From Laccaria trichodermophora (taxonomy: Eukaryota > Basidiomycota > Agaricomycetes > Agaricales > Hydnangiaceae): 64,000 nucleotides of DNA. Within the stretch, counting starts at the first letter, position 1; each line of letters opens with the position of its first letter. Position numbers and translations under genes: made by a program. The notes below the pieces were generated by a model. That model saw only the letters and a program-made list of their open reading frames with translations. It was not told the DNA's origin and made no database searches. This document shows, piece by piece, positions 21,858-33,435 of this stretch. The stretch spans positions 1-64,000 of the forward strand of contig JACTVC010000006.1 in the NCBI GenBank assembly GCA_018417955.1, given 5' to 3'.

Positions 21858-23213
21858 ATGTATAGTCACACTCTCGGGCTCGCTCTCGCTTCTCTGCCCG
21901 CTGCACTGGCGGCCACATACAATGTCACAGTCGGAGCTGGTGGCCAGCTTGCATACAACCCACCTTACATCACAGCGAGCGCCGGAGATATAGTGACCTT
22001 CATCTTGTGAGACGATTTGCATTCCTCATTCTTCCTCTTTTGACAAATGTCAGTAACCCTAAAAATCATACCGTCACGCAATCATCCTTCAACACACCTT
22101 GCGTGTCGTCAAATGGCTTCAAAACCGGATTGTATGTCTTGACTTTTTCACTTGGGACTGGGTTAAACTTGCCTTTCAGCGTGCCTGTTGGCGCCAATAC
22201 GAGTTCGGCGGATCTGCCAGTTAAGCAGTTCACGGTGCCAGCTGGTACTGCTCCATTATGGTTCTACTGCGGCCAGACGGGTCATTGTGGTCAAGGTATA
22301 TATCAGTGCATCACTCTCGCTCTCCTTTTATTAACGCCTCATCAAGGAATGGTCTTTGCGATCAATGCACCCGCCGATCCAGACCCCCATTCGTTCAGCG
22401 CCTTCCAAAAACTTGCCATCGCGACCAACGGAACAGGATCCTCCACCAAAAGTGCCTTCTCCACCCCACCTCCCCAGCACTGGCAGACCGCAACTGCCAC
22501 CGTCACCGCAGGAGGCTCCACTTGGACTACCACATACACAAGTTATGACGGAACGCCTCGTAAGACTACATGTCATCTCGATCTATAATTGACTCATACT
22601 GTGTCCGAAGCGCCGACCCCAGCCGCTCAGCCAGTCGACCATAAGATCACCGTTGGTGCTGATGGGTTGCTTGCTTACCACCCACCCAATATCACCGCAG
22701 CTATCGGCGACACCGTTACGTTCGAATTTCACCCAAAGAACCACACCGTTACCCAATCCTCTTTCTCCGACCCGTGTCACGCTGTCGTTAAATCAGATGG
22801 AAGCTCTGGTTTCAAATCTGGTTTCGTGCCCGTGGCCGCAAACGCTACATCGTTCCCAACGTTCCAGATTAAGATCAACGATGTAAGTCACCCCTTTTCT
22901 CCATGCCCCCTACTCCTTCTGACGTCCTTCTGTACTTTAGACTGCACCTATTTGGGGGTACTGCGGACAGACTGGTCATTGTCAGCAAGGAATGGTTTTC
23001 GCCATCAACGCCGTGGAGTCTTCTGCCAATAATTTCGAGGCTTTCCTTGACATTGCTGAGAGCAGCGGGAACTCGACGAGTACGGGAACTGCTACTGGCA
23101 CTTCAGCAACTTCCACTTCCACTGGTAAGAGTAGTGCGCTGGGTCTCCAATTCAGCCCGCATTTCAGCCTAGCCGCTCTAGTTATTGGTGCTCTTAGTGC
23201 TGCTTTGTTGTAA
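21858..23213 (+). CDS. Secreted, GPI-anchored protein with two tandem cupredoxin domains, 366 aa, 6 exons
   Basis: Exons 21858-22006, 22054-22131, 22180-22295, 22347-22559, 22611-22882 and 22941-23213 (1101 nt, open). Residues 1-19 are a signal peptide (MYSHTLGLALASLPAALA). Two homologous domains follow, each with PKNHTVTQSSF, then (W/G)YCGQTGHC and QGMVFAIN. These supply His, Cys, His and Met, the ligands of a type 1 copper site, in the usual order for plastocyanin-like folds. The linker between the domains is Thr/Ser/Pro-rich. The C-terminus has a Ser/Thr-rich stalk and a hydrophobic tail (FSLAALVIGALSAALL), the mark of GPI anchoring. It likely sits on the cell surface and binds copper; its electron partner is unknown. 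Intron positions are repeated in the two domains, pointing to internal duplication. Confidence 0.92.
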
Positions 23214-23391
23214 TCGAGCCAACGTATATACTACTACCCACACTGGAGACAGTGACGAATATGTCGGGCTACATAGGTATAAACATATGCTCTCAAAACT
23301 GTGGAATATGCTTAAATCCCTTTTGTCCTGGTATATTTACTCTCAATTTCTAAGTTTGGTGATGGAATTGTACATCCATCATAAGCATAAA

Positions 23392-23573
23392 ACAAACTTA
23401 CAATAAAAAAAGGGATCAGATCCAAAAAATGGACAATTAAATATGATCTGAGCCCACATTTAGAATATGCCAAAATCTTGGCCCAGGAAATTCAGCAAAT
23501 TCTAAATATGAATCTAGATCATATTTATTCAATCATTTTTTGGATCTGATCCTTTTTTTTATTGTAAGTTTGT
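23392..23573. mobile_element. Small foldback MITE (182 bp)
   Basis: Starts ACAAACTTACAATAAAAAAA and ends with the inverse, TTTATTGTAAGTTTGT. The inverted similarity continues inward through GGATCAGATCCAAAAAATG and AATATGATCT, so nearly the whole element folds on itself. It lies 178 bp past the stop codon of the cupredoxin gene. No target duplication is clear. Confidence 0.75.
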
Positions 23574-23978
23574 CCAATGACGCCTGGGCTACTGAATGTT
23601 TGCAGAGGCGGTTGCTTAGGCGGAAGGAATAGCCAAAAGTCAGAAATCGGGCACGGCGCGCGCCGGATTCCGACGCGATTCCACTCGAGGTATGGCTATA
23701 TTCCTATATAAAAGATAAAAATAAAAAGGTAAGTAAAAGAAAAAAGGGGTTTGGAGTATGATGAGGTCACGTAGTGGGTGATGTGAGGAGCGAGGGGAAG
23801 AGCGCAAAGAGAAAGAAAAAATGCAGGTCCATCTTGAGGGGAGAGGTCCGTATGTGAGGGGAGAGGTCCGTATGTGTGGATAGGTGTGGGTTGTAAATAG
23901 TCCAGGAAAAGTCTGTGTAAAAGATAAAATAAAATAAGTAAATCGGGGAAAAGTCTGTGAAAAAAGCAGTGACAGCGG
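23574..23978. other. 3' flank of the tyrosine-recombinase element
   Basis: No gene. A purine-rich stretch contains the 20-bp direct doublet GGGAGAGGTCCGTATGTG (about 23838-23875). Probably the 3' non-coding end of the retroelement. Confidence 0.4.
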
Positions 23979-24991
23979 TCACGATTCCAAAGCGTGGATA
24001 AAAGAAGACTGCGCGCGGGCTGTTTGTCCAAACAGGAGTGCCTGGATGAGGACCGGGTTTTTTCTGATATAGATTTTGAAGGCATCGGAAGCCCATCGAC
24101 CGATGGCCTGGATAATAGAAGGGGGGACTCCATTCTCTGCAAGTGAAGTGGCGCCCCCAGCTTGTAAAGATTGTCCAGTGGTGTCTGAATCGAAAAAACA
24201 ACGTAAGCGTTTAATGAAAAAAGAGCGCATAGGTACAGCGCCTTTGCTTGTGAGCCAGAGGGGAGAGCTGAGGGGGAACTTGTCATCACGGGCACGGAGG
24301 TAAGCGGTGAAGAATTTGTGGGGGTCAAAGATACAGTGATTTTTTCGAATGATAATTTTGTTTCCTTCAAAAAATCTGTCAGCCTTATGGCCAGGCAGAA
24401 AAAATTGAAAGGATGTGTCGCAAAGCCGGACAGAGTTGCGTTTGGTGACTTTTCTTGGGTCGCGAAGTTCGGGATCATCTGGGTACGTCATTTCACCCAA
24501 GCGGAAAAGTGCAAAAAATCCGGTGAGTAGTTGTGCTATGAAAAGGCGATCGTCATAATCAGTTGAGTCGCCCAGAGCATTTACAACGGTTTCGAGGTCA
24601 CCCAATGTTAGGGCACGTTTGCGAGAAGTGGGAATAGCGCGCTGGTGCCTGCAACCCTGCAATGTACGGTGTACAAGAGTAGAGTTGCGGGCGGAGCAGA
24701 CGTCAGGGAAGTAAGGTTCAAGCTGTTGACAGATACCTGATAGGTATGTGGAGACCGAGTTAGGTTTGATGTGATGGGACATGTAGACAGTGAATAGGCT
24801 TAAGGTTTCTGAGGTGGGATCTATGGGGAAATCATGCATCTTGACGAAATTTAGGTAAGAATTAAGGGCGGAGCCATAGTTCTTCCATGTTGAATTGTCT
24901 ATGGCCTGTCCCAGAGCGATAGCTCACTCTCGGAAAAGGCGTTCGCATGTCCAGGGTTGCCTAGTGGGTTGCCTGGAACGCACAGAGGAAG
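23979..24991 (-). pseudogene. Tyrosine recombinase of the YR retrotransposon
   Basis: From about 24991 the frame reads SRQPTRQPWTCERLFRE, a TGA, then AIALGQAIDNSTWKNYGSAL and on through MHDFPIDPTSETLSLFTVYM, the N-terminal core-binding (SAM-like) domain. The catalytic domain keeps FALFRLGEM (first Arg), HKADRFFEG (Lys) and GRWASDAFKIYIRKNP (the tyrosine region). However, the H-x-x-R box reads GQSLQAGGATSL, so both His and Arg appear to be Gln. With the upstream stop this copy should be dead. In active relatives this enzyme integrates the circular cDNA. Confidence 0.8.
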
Positions 24992-24994
24992 AGA

Positions 24995-26814
24995 TCATTT
25001 TTGGGGTGCCCCCAGCGGCAATTGAGGGGGTATGAATGATGATATAATGATGTCAGGTACATACTGGTGTGCGACTGAAAATTTTTCGCATGAGATTGCA
25101 TCTGCGATGTAATTTAATTCCCCCGGGATGTGTAACACTCTCAAATGGATCCCAGATGTAATAGAGATGTCAGAGGCATTGATGAGAATGGGGTTATAGT
25201 GAGGTAGACATCTGAGAGTGTTGAAAATAGCAACGGTGTTGTCGTTATCAGTGTATATCAGGACCTTGGTGGATGAAGGGGCATGGAGGACATTTACAAC
25301 ATGGTGAATGGCTGATAAGACACATAGAGCTTCAAAGTAGAAGATCTGTTCTTCTGTAGTACTGCCAGGCACAGGTGAATAGTAGCCAACGCATTTGTCA
25401 GGCAACCAGAAACCCATGCCTTCAAGGCAAGCGTCACAGTAAATGGTTATGTCTGCAGATGAGATGTCCCAGTGTATGTGATGGATTAAACATACACCTT
25501 TGTCCGAAACAAGATGCCTTGCAGCCCATGTTAAATCTGTGCGGACGGCATTGTTGATCCTGATATATTTGTTTGGAGCACATTTTCCAGAAATCTTCGC
25601 ATAGAAGTTGTTAAGACAAGGTCTGAGTAGAGGGAAAACATTAAAGCTCCAGTTAATCCACCCAGCGAGGCGTTGCCATTCGCGCAAGGTGAATTTGTGC
25701 TTTGAGCTAATGAATTCATGGATGGCCGAGATCAATTCACTCAGTGTGTCTGGTGGCATGGTCATGGATAAGGTGTTTGCGTCAACCTGAATACCTATGA
25801 TGGTGAGAGAAGAACCATAGATTTGTTTGCTCTCTTTGTGTGGTAAGTTTATCTCGTCCCACAATTGTAAGAGTTTAACCTGATTTTTTGGCATGAGCTT
25901 GTTGTATGGAGGGTAATAGGCGAGGTTGTTGGCATGATCTGGACCAAAAGAGTCATCCGAGTAGGTACCCAGGAGCTCTATGTTCCGTTGCTTCTTCACT
26001 ATCCAAGAGACTAAGGACATAAAGGCTATCCAGTTGCATCCTGATCCACGGCCACCGAAAGCATTGTTTCTATCAACATGAAGATGCCCCGAAATGCGGT
26101 TTATCTGCTTTATTTGCCAGAAAGGGTGCACTGGGAGGAGTCTGTATGCTTCGGCAACATCAGATTTGTATAGAACACATGGAGAATCAGGAGTTCGGTG
26201 GTGCATTGACAGGAGGAACTCGCCTAGATGTTGGAGGTTATCAAGGGGGTAACCAATAATGTCTTCTCTCGGAATCATGCTGTTGAGGGAATATTTCCCT
26301 GCACTCTGGTCAGTTACCATTCGCAGGTCAGTTGAATGCGGTTTGGGAACAGCAAAGATGGGCATGCAGTACATGCCAGGGAGCAGTTGGTCCCCAAATG
26401 ATTCAGAGAAACGGCCTTTGAAAATCTCATGATCCCGCTGATTTCATAGAAATTCAGCTTCATCAGGGTTGTCAGGATCAGGTAGCGAGTAGTCTAGAGT
26501 ATCGGGGTATTCTCTGATATGGGTATTGGCCCAAGGCCAGAAACCTTCACAGAGTCTGCGACACACAGACAAAACAAAAGGTTGGTTTGGGTGTGATTTG
26601 AGGAGTTCTTCAAAACGGTCTACAAAGATAGGAGTGACGATGTCAAAAAGGTGGGGGTTGTCATTGATTGTCTTTGCAACAATCGGATTGGCAAGTTCAG
26701 ATTCTGGGATGGTTGGTAGCAGTGAAGCTGTTTCTGACCAATCAGCAGAAGATCGTGAAAAATGTTCACCATTGTCCCATATGTTGTATCTGAGGTACTT
26801 TGGACGAAGTTCAT
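24995..26814 (-). pseudogene. Reverse transcriptase-RNase H of the YR retrotransposon
   Basis: The frame starts within the Gag overlap (RPKYLRYNIWDNGEHFSRS) and runs through PIFVDRFEELLKSHPNQPF...GFWPWANTH to DEAEFL, where a TGA (about 26446-26444) interrupts it; it continues in the same frame with NQRDHEIFKGRFSESFG...MYCMPIFAVPKP. The RT has LYKSDVAEAYRLLPVHP (first Asp) and LGTYSDDSFGP (the catalytic DD). The RNase H has IYCDACLEGMGFWL, FYFEALCVLSAI, IYTDNDNTVAIF and IADAIS, so its D-E-D-D set is complete. Only the one stop breaks this domain. Confidence 0.85.
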
Positions 26815-28443
26815 GCGTTAGAAACTTCTTTGACATCGCAAGATTTTTCCCCATGACCCATTCGTTTGCATCGTTTGCAAGCGTGTCTGAAACGACAATC
26901 GTCGGCGGAGTTCCTGCACCCATTGACAGAGTTGAACCGATTGCAAATTTCTGATTTCGAGTTCGTTTTTCCAGGTGACTGCTTTGGTCCAAGCCTAGCG
27001 TGTTCGGATTCAATCCCGTCAGGCATGACAATGGCTGAGAAAAATCTCGAGAATCTATGGGTGTCGGTGAGTAGAGCATTTTGGCCTCCACCGACCTTGT
27101 TCCGGATGGCAATGTCATAGAGGATGATTTGTCGATGCGCGGATATGACTTTGGCAGAGAAATGCCCTTCAATATATTCAGCATATTCCCTAAGTTCTTG
27201 CTCTCTGTGGGGGAAAGCAAATTTAACCACTTTGATGGTGGCGTTCCAGGCACTGGTCCATTCGCCACTCGTTTGAACCTTTTTGCAGGTTCGGATCTTC
27301 CGAGGGAGATCTCAGTGTGTCCCACGCGTCCAACGTTCTCTTTAGGAGCTGAAATGTGGTGCAGTGAGGATAACACGGCGTCAAGGTTGACGGCTTGTCC
27401 TCGGATGATATTGTCCCACTCAGATGCAGGGAAACCGAGGGGTGCAGTTCGAGAAGTTTGGATCCGCTGTTTAACAACTTTGAAGTCTTGAGCGAAGAGG
27501 TGAAGAATTCTTCGTGATTCCTCACAGTCTTTGTTACTGTTTCTTCTTGCTTCTTCTTCTCTGGTGTACCAGGGCATCTCAGACTCAAAAACTCTTTGTT
27601 TCTTGTTGGAGGATCCGTCAAAATCGATATCGTTGTCGGAATCATCTTGTGAAGACTGAAGCTTGGATCTCTTTGAGTCTCGACTGATTTGAGAGATGAG
27701 TTCGTCGATTTCGGCATCGCGGTCAGTGGGTCTAGAAGGCTGTGTTGAGTCTGGGCTTCTCCGCTTTGATTCCAATGCGTTTCCGGCGACTCGACCTCTC
27801 CTAATCGCCGAAGAAGACAAGGCTTGAACCTCGTCAAGCGTTTTTGCGTAATATTCCACAGCTGTGTCTTTCGCTCCCTCAGTCCTTGATGGGTTGAGGT
27901 CAAGGATTGATATGATGGTTGACAGTGCTTTGAGCTTGGTGATTTTGTTGGATCTGAAGCTCTTGACGATGTCATCCATTTGCTCAATGCATTCTTGTTC
28001 AATTTTGTTGGACCCTTCGTCATCGAAATTTCCTGGTTCATCATCCCCAATCTCGCCAATAGGAGTGGTTCTCTGTTGTCTACTGTCTGAAGGTTCTGGG
28101 GTGTATCGTCCGACATCGCCAATCTGTCGAGTAATGTCGGATTCCTTGTGTTGGTTGTCCTCACGTTGGTTGCCCGCATTCTCTCTAATAGTGTCAGAGG
28201 ATTCATTCCCTGGTACTGCAGATGCGAAGAGTTCTGCATGGTCACTCATAGGAGAAAATTGAGGAACGATGAATGCGTAGTATTATGAATTTGACGAGAA
28301 GACAGCTGTAGAATACTGCGTAGACAAAGTAATATGTTATCACGAGAGCCTTCAATGATAAGTTAGATACATACCTGGCTGAAGGAGTGAGATGTTGAGA
28401 CGAGAGCCTTGTGGAAAGGAGTCGTCTCATCCCACTCCTCAGC
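26811..28443 (-). pseudogene. Gag-like ORF1 of the YR retrotransposon with CCCH and CCHC zinc fingers
   Basis: A first exon may start at 28443 (MAEEWDETTPFHKALVSTSH) with a GT donor near 28375. The main body (28249 to about 27275) is hydrophilic with acidic and Ser-rich parts. Near 27275, at an A-rich run, the coding signal moves to a different frame: VQTSGEWTSAWNATIKVVKF, then ICNRFNSVNGC...DCRFRH (C-x8-C...C-x3-H type) and CKRCKRMGHGEKSC (C-x2-C-x4-H-x4-C), ending at 26811. The end overlaps the start of the RT frame, as expected for adjacent ORFs. The frame change is read as a small indel; programmed shifting is less likely since the RT lies in yet another arrangement. Confidence 0.75.
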
Positions 28444-29887
28444 CATGAGAGATGAATCTAAAAATAGTTGAGTGTTAATCCAAGCGTGGATGGATATAAG
28501 TCGAGCAGCGGCTCTGGTTGCTGAGCAGCGGCTCTTAGTCACGTGTCAGCGGACACGGCGACTGTGAATGTGCGTGTGCGAAACGAGCCCTGGTCGGCTT
28601 TCATTGGACTTGAGTAAACTCAGTTTAAACTCGATTTATGCATATGTTGGATATACAATTCTATCACCAAACTTAGAAACTGAGAGCAAATATGTTAGGG
28701 GAACACTGGTTTTTGTCTATTCTCTAGTTTTTAGTGCCTATGTTTACACCTATGTGGCCCTTCATATCTGTCGCTGCCTGAAGTGCCATTATGATAGGAG
28801 TGTGCTTACGATATCTTAGGTTTACTACTACTTGCTTATTTAGATCACTTTAGATCTTGTCATGATCAGAGATGACTGTCTATGACTGTTGATGTATTCA
28901 CGTCTGCTCAATTTCAGATTTCATGTCCTTTGCATCCAAGATTGTAGTCTCATTCACGCTCATTCCCGACATCAAAGATCAAATCACAGTAGAGCAGAGT
29001 AGAGCAGGAGGGGGAGATAAGATCCAATCAGCAAACTTGGGAGGCAAAAAAGAAAGAAAGGCACCAGAGGTGTAGGATCACGACCAAATCCTCCGCAATG
29101 GCCTTCGTGTGCCCCCAGAGATCATTTCGGAATTTGATACCATGCTCCCTTGACAATGGAATGCAAAATCATTGAGTAATTGAATCAACATGACCTTAAC
29201 ATGACCTTGACAAGGTATTTAATTTGCTTATATGGTGTCACTCCATAGGTTCATACTACTGTACTAATACAACCATGGCTTCATGTCACGCATCACACCG
29301 GCGTTTGAAGGTGTTTTCGCTTATTATAAAATAGCATTTTTTTTCTGGGGCCTGCGGCGCCCCTAGCCATATAAACTATACTGTATGATTACAACATATA
29401 ACAGCTGTTTTAATTTTTTTAAATTGACAATAGCCTCTGCTCGGGACAGCCGATGTACATGGATGAAGAGGTCATACTCTTCATCACGCATCACACCAGC
29501 TATTGAAGCAATGAAGAGATGGTCAAAACATGTCACGCCCTAAAGGGCCGGAAGACATGGTCGTATTAGTACAGTACTCTCAGAATTTCATTGGTGAAAT
29601 ATGCAGCTGGATCTTTCAAATTTTCATTTTAGCTGAAATGGTTGCCCCTCAAAAAATAGGACAATAATCAACGGAAATAGTTTAAACATCATGAAATTGC
29701 TTTCAGGTGTAACATCTTCTAACACACAGGTTTGCTACATTCCTATTCTTCTTTCTGTTTATCCACCACAGGAAATTTTCGATGATTCTGATAAATTGAG
29801 AGACAATATCTCCTGAGTGGTCCTGGCAGTTAAAAGAGAGCTTTATTGATAATATCTACTCTATTTCTCCGCATTATATCCGGTCGA
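28444..29887. other. Non-coding, no feature beyond promoter-distal DNA
   Basis: Contains the 5' flank of the YR retroelement (with a GAGCAGCGGCTCT doublet at about 28504-28534) and the upstream region of the reductase gene. No coding frame, RNA gene or inverted repeat stands out. Confidence 0.4.
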
Positions 29888-29895
29888 TATATAAG
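29888..29895 (+). promoter_or_regulatory. TATA box of the aldo/keto reductase gene
   Basis: TATATAAG, about 120 bp upstream of the start codon at 30014, in a GC-richer promoter. Confidence 0.55.
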
Positions 29896-30013
29896 CGCGG
29901 CCGGGCGTTTCCGCCCAATTAGTCATTACGCGAACTCCCCTGATAAGCACCGCTTCCAGCTCCCACAAGGGCAGCTGCTCTCCTCCCCACAACCACATAG
30001 ACGTAACTCAAGA

Positions 30014-31802
30014 ATGGCCGGAACAACGAAGAACTTGCCATACGGTGAGCATCATTCCGACAAAGTCGTCGGCATGCCAACGTAGAGATACCCAGTGCGA
30101 CTTGGGTCTTCGGGCTTGAAAGTGTCCAAGATCATCCTGGGATGCATGTCATACGGATCGCCGGAATGGCAGCCTTGGGTCTTACCTGAGGAAGAGTCCA
30201 TTAAACATATCAAGGCGGCGTATGTCTTCGATTGTTCCGTCGTTCACGCTCGACGCTGATCGTGATCCCCATTCTCCAGTTACGATGCGGGAATCAACAC
30301 GTTTGATACCGCTAACGTATGATATCACACCCTTTTACAATGCGGGGAATGAAGGTGTAATACAGGTTTATTCAAATGGATTGTCGGAAATTACTGTTGG
30401 TAAAGCCATCAAGCAGCTCAATCTTCCCCGAGATGAGATTGTTGTGATGACGAAGGTATGATACTTATTGTTTAGTCGAAGATTAATGAACCTTGAAAGT
30501 TGATGGACTATGTAGGTGTTTTTTACTGTTGGAAGGAGTATCAACGCACCCTTCCTTCAAGGGAATGTGGACCAGATGGGATACGTAAACCAGCATGGGC
30601 TCAGTCGTAAGGCACGTCGATATCGGATTATCTGCAGATCACGTACCCGATCTTGACGTCTTCTCACTGTTCTCAGCATATTTTTGAGTCTGTGAAGCAC
30701 AGCTTGGAACGTCTTCAACTGGACTACGTTGATGTTCTTCAGTGTACGGCTGTTTCTTGAAAGCTAACTTGACTTGCTAACAAGAGGTCAGGCCACCGAT
30801 TTGATATCGATACACCTATCGAAGAAACTGTAAATATTGGGAGTCCTTTCATTTCCCTTACAGTTGCGCTGATTAAATGATAGATGCAAGCGCTCCATGA
30901 CGTTGTCAAGGCCGGTTTTGTGAGGTATATTGGCATGTCCTCTTGTTACGCTTGGCAATGTACGCCCATATAATTGGTTATCGACCGTCTCTCTAACGGA
31001 ACTTTTTTAGTCCATGCGATGCAAAGTCCGTATATGAGAGTTCTAATTCGAAAAAGGCATTTTTTAATAAGCTTCCCGCTGGCAGACTACGCCATCAATA
31101 ACAAGCTCACACCTTTCATCTCGATGCAGAACCACTACAACCTTCTCTACCGCGAGGAAGAACGGGAAATGTTTCCCACCCTCAAGGTTTACCTGAATAT
31201 TTATGACTCCTGCCAGTCCTAACGCTTTTCACAAGCACCTTGGCGTAGGCTCCATCCCTTGGTCGCCACTTGCTCGTGGGCTGCTTGCACGACCTCTAGG
31301 GGGTGAGACGGCGCGTGGTGGCACCGACCGGTAGGCAGCTGAGTTACATTGCTCCATTCCGTGTTCTCATATAAATTTAGTATCATAAAGGGATATCAGA
31401 ATCAAGGATTGCAGGATATCGTTAGCCGGTTCGTGGCAGTTGACTTGTACCTGCACATTTGGCTTACATTGTGATTTACAGTGTTGAACAGATATCTAAA
31501 GCCAGAGGCGTGAGTATGGCACAGGTGGCTCTTGCGTGGATCATGGGGAGAGATGGTGTGGTTTAATGATGCCAGTGATCTCCTTCCCGAGTATTTAACG
31601 ATCGCCATGCAGGCGTCACCGCACCCATTGTTGGAACTACATCCCTAGAGAACCTTGACGACTTGCTTGGTATGCATCTACTCTGCATTTTGGCTGTCTC
31701 TAATTATTTTTCAAAGGTGCTGTGAATCTGACGTTAACGGACGAAGAAGTCAATCAGCTCGAGGAGCCTTACAGACCACAAACTGTGTTTGGCCACACAT
31801 GA
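30014..31802 (+). CDS. Aldo/keto reductase, about 12 exons
   Basis: Short exons join to MAGTTKNLPY, then VRLGSSGLKVSKIILGCMSYG and so on to VNQLEEPYRPQTVFGHT. The catalytic tetrad is visible: Asp in GINTFDTAN, Tyr in VYSNGLSE, Lys in DEIVVMTKV and His in LDYVDVLQCHRFD. SSCYAWQF, ISMQNHYNLLYREEEREM and SIPWSPLARGLL are typical (beta/alpha)8 barrel segments of the family. These are NAD(P)H-dependent cytosolic oxidoreductases of carbonyl compounds; the substrate cannot be told. One junction (GLSRK to HIFES) requires a GC-AG intron with donor AAG|GCACGT near 30611, or else a one-base change. No lesion otherwise. It is followed 187 bp later by VTI1 on the same strand. Confidence 0.88.
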
Positions 31803-31988
31803 AGATGGAAGAGAGAGATGGGATTATAAAAACCTTTGCATATGTTTACGTCAAAGCCTCTTAGTTTTTGTGTCACGTATAAGTATGCAAGTTCAACGAA
31901 GAGGACTTGGAGCGGCGTGACACTGCCTCAAGGTAACAAGCACCCAGTCACAGCCGTGACCGCAACCGCTTTCTCTCAGCTAGTCATC

Positions 31989-32898
31989 ATGGACCAGACG
32001 CCAACCGCCATTTTCGACTCCTACGAACAGGATTTCAGGCACACAATTCAAAGCATACGGAATAAGATAGAAGGAGAGGGAAAGAATCAACTTGGAGGTC
32101 AGTGCATCCCAGAGCATCTTGCGAAGTTTGAAACTTATCTGGTGAGCAGAGCAGCGAAAAGCTGCGCTGCGGAAGGTTGAAATTGAGCTCGACGAGGCCG
32201 ATGACATTGTACGCCTACCAAAACATGGTTTCTACGTTCTTGACTCGTGTTCATGGTCCAGGTATCGCAACTGGAGATTGAAATTCAGGGCATCCCACAG
32301 TCCATCAAATCGCAGTACACGTCACGGTTGAAGCAGGCCAAAGCGGACCTTACGAAATATAAGAAACTGTCCAAGGATCTCCATTCACAGGCCGCGCGAA
32401 ACGATTTAATCGGGGGATACAGAAAAGGTACCCCAAGTTCTGATGACCCCTATGGCGAGCAGAGTGATAGGTCGAGGCTATTGTTGGGGACGGAGAGATT
32501 GAATGATGGGAGCCGACGGCTGGCCGACTCTACAAGCGTAGCATTGGAGACTGAGACATATGGAGCGGAGATCCTGTCGAATTTGAGGGGGCAAAGGGAA
32601 CAAATTGAAAACGCAAGATCTACGGTAAGTTTCCCTTGTCCTCATCTTCATGCCTGGCCCCCCTAAGTACACATGGTTTTTTCTTCCAGCTCGGTACTGC
32701 AGAGGTCCACATTGATAGGTCATCTGGGACGGTCAAAGGGATGATACGCCAGTACGTTGACTTTTCGAGTATATGCCCCTGCCATCCACTTACTCTGATT
32801 ACAGGATGTACAAGCAAAGAGTCACTCTCTACGCGATCATAGCCTTCCTCGCTGTCCTTGTTATCATTATCCTCTACTTCAAGCTTGTACGACGGTGA
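31989..32898 (+). CDS. VTI1: Vti1-type v-SNARE, 228 aa, 5 exons
   Basis: Exons 31989-32097, an internal exon of 59 bp (about 32150-32208), 32262-32624, 32690-32751 and 32805-32898 total 687 nt, open. The N-terminal three-helix region reads IFDSYEQDFRHTIQSIRNKI...ALRKVEIELDEADDIVSQLEIEIQGIP, very like fungal Vti1. The SNARE helix includes TETYGAEILSNLRGQREQIENARSTL followed by VHIDRSSGTVKGM, with the zero-layer Gln in LRGQREQ. A single C-terminal membrane anchor (TLYAIIAFLAVLVIIILYFKLV) ends the protein. Vti1 takes part in Golgi-to-endosome and vacuolar fusion. A single-copy essential gene in most fungi, so this marks true host chromosome. Confidence 0.93.
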
Positions 32899-33435
32899 GG
32901 CGCTGTGTCCACTAATGCTCTCGCTCAAACTACTTTGGGCGACGAGAACATTTGGATATAACGTCACCGCTGAGGGACTGCGCGTCTCCTACCCATAGAT
33001 TCAGCGTGCTCCACCAGCGAGTTTCCTGTTCGCGGGTTCGAACAAGATTGATTATTTTTATTGTTATGGACACCTCTGTCTCACACTTCGTATTATATAG
33101 ACTGTAATTTGGCTTTAACTACTGCACACCCCACTTTGTCGCGACAGGTTCAAGTTCGTTTAACCTCCGCTCAAATATTGAAAATGTACATCCAGTTCTT
33201 CAACAATAACGATGGTGGGGGGCAGTATGGGTAAATAGCACGAAGACGTAGGTAACAAAAAAGATGTGATGCCAGAGTGTAATCCGATTATCTGAATTCC
33301 TAAGTTCTTCCCCACCTTCACCTTATTTTGCTCTGTAGTCGGGACCGTGCTTGTACGAGGCGCGGCTTAGTCTATTACGTAACACTTGCTAGTTACTGCA
33401 CAGCCGCCTTCGGACAGATCTTTGCAGCTTCCACC
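32899..33435. other. Intergenic, no gene seen
   Basis: Holds the VTI1 3' flank and the F-box gene promoter. A tRNA-like TTCGAA motif near 33045 was examined and not accepted. Confidence 0.4.

Larger units (their letters stand above)
23979..28443 (-). mobile_element. Tyrosine-recombinase retrotransposon (DIRS/Ngaro-like), inactivated
   Basis: Gene order on the minus strand is Gag with CCCH/CCHC fingers, reverse transcriptase plus RNase H, then a tyrosine recombinase. That combination defines YR retrotransposons, which integrate through a circular intermediate without an integrase. Lesions seen: a Gag frame change near 27275, an in-frame TGA at about 26446-26444, another TGA near 24925 in the recombinase N-terminus, and altered recombinase catalytic residues. 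Terminal split direct or inverted repeats were not found by eye. Confidence 0.85.

Noticed and set aside
26811..27230. Programmed ribosomal frameshift in the YR Gag
   Set aside because: An A-rich run is present, but other inactivating lesions in the same element make a plain indel more likely.
33000..33070. tRNA-like sequence (GGGTTCGAAC on plus; GGTGGAGCA on minus)
   Set aside because: T-loop-like and D-arm-like words lie on opposite strands and no acceptor or T stem can be paired.
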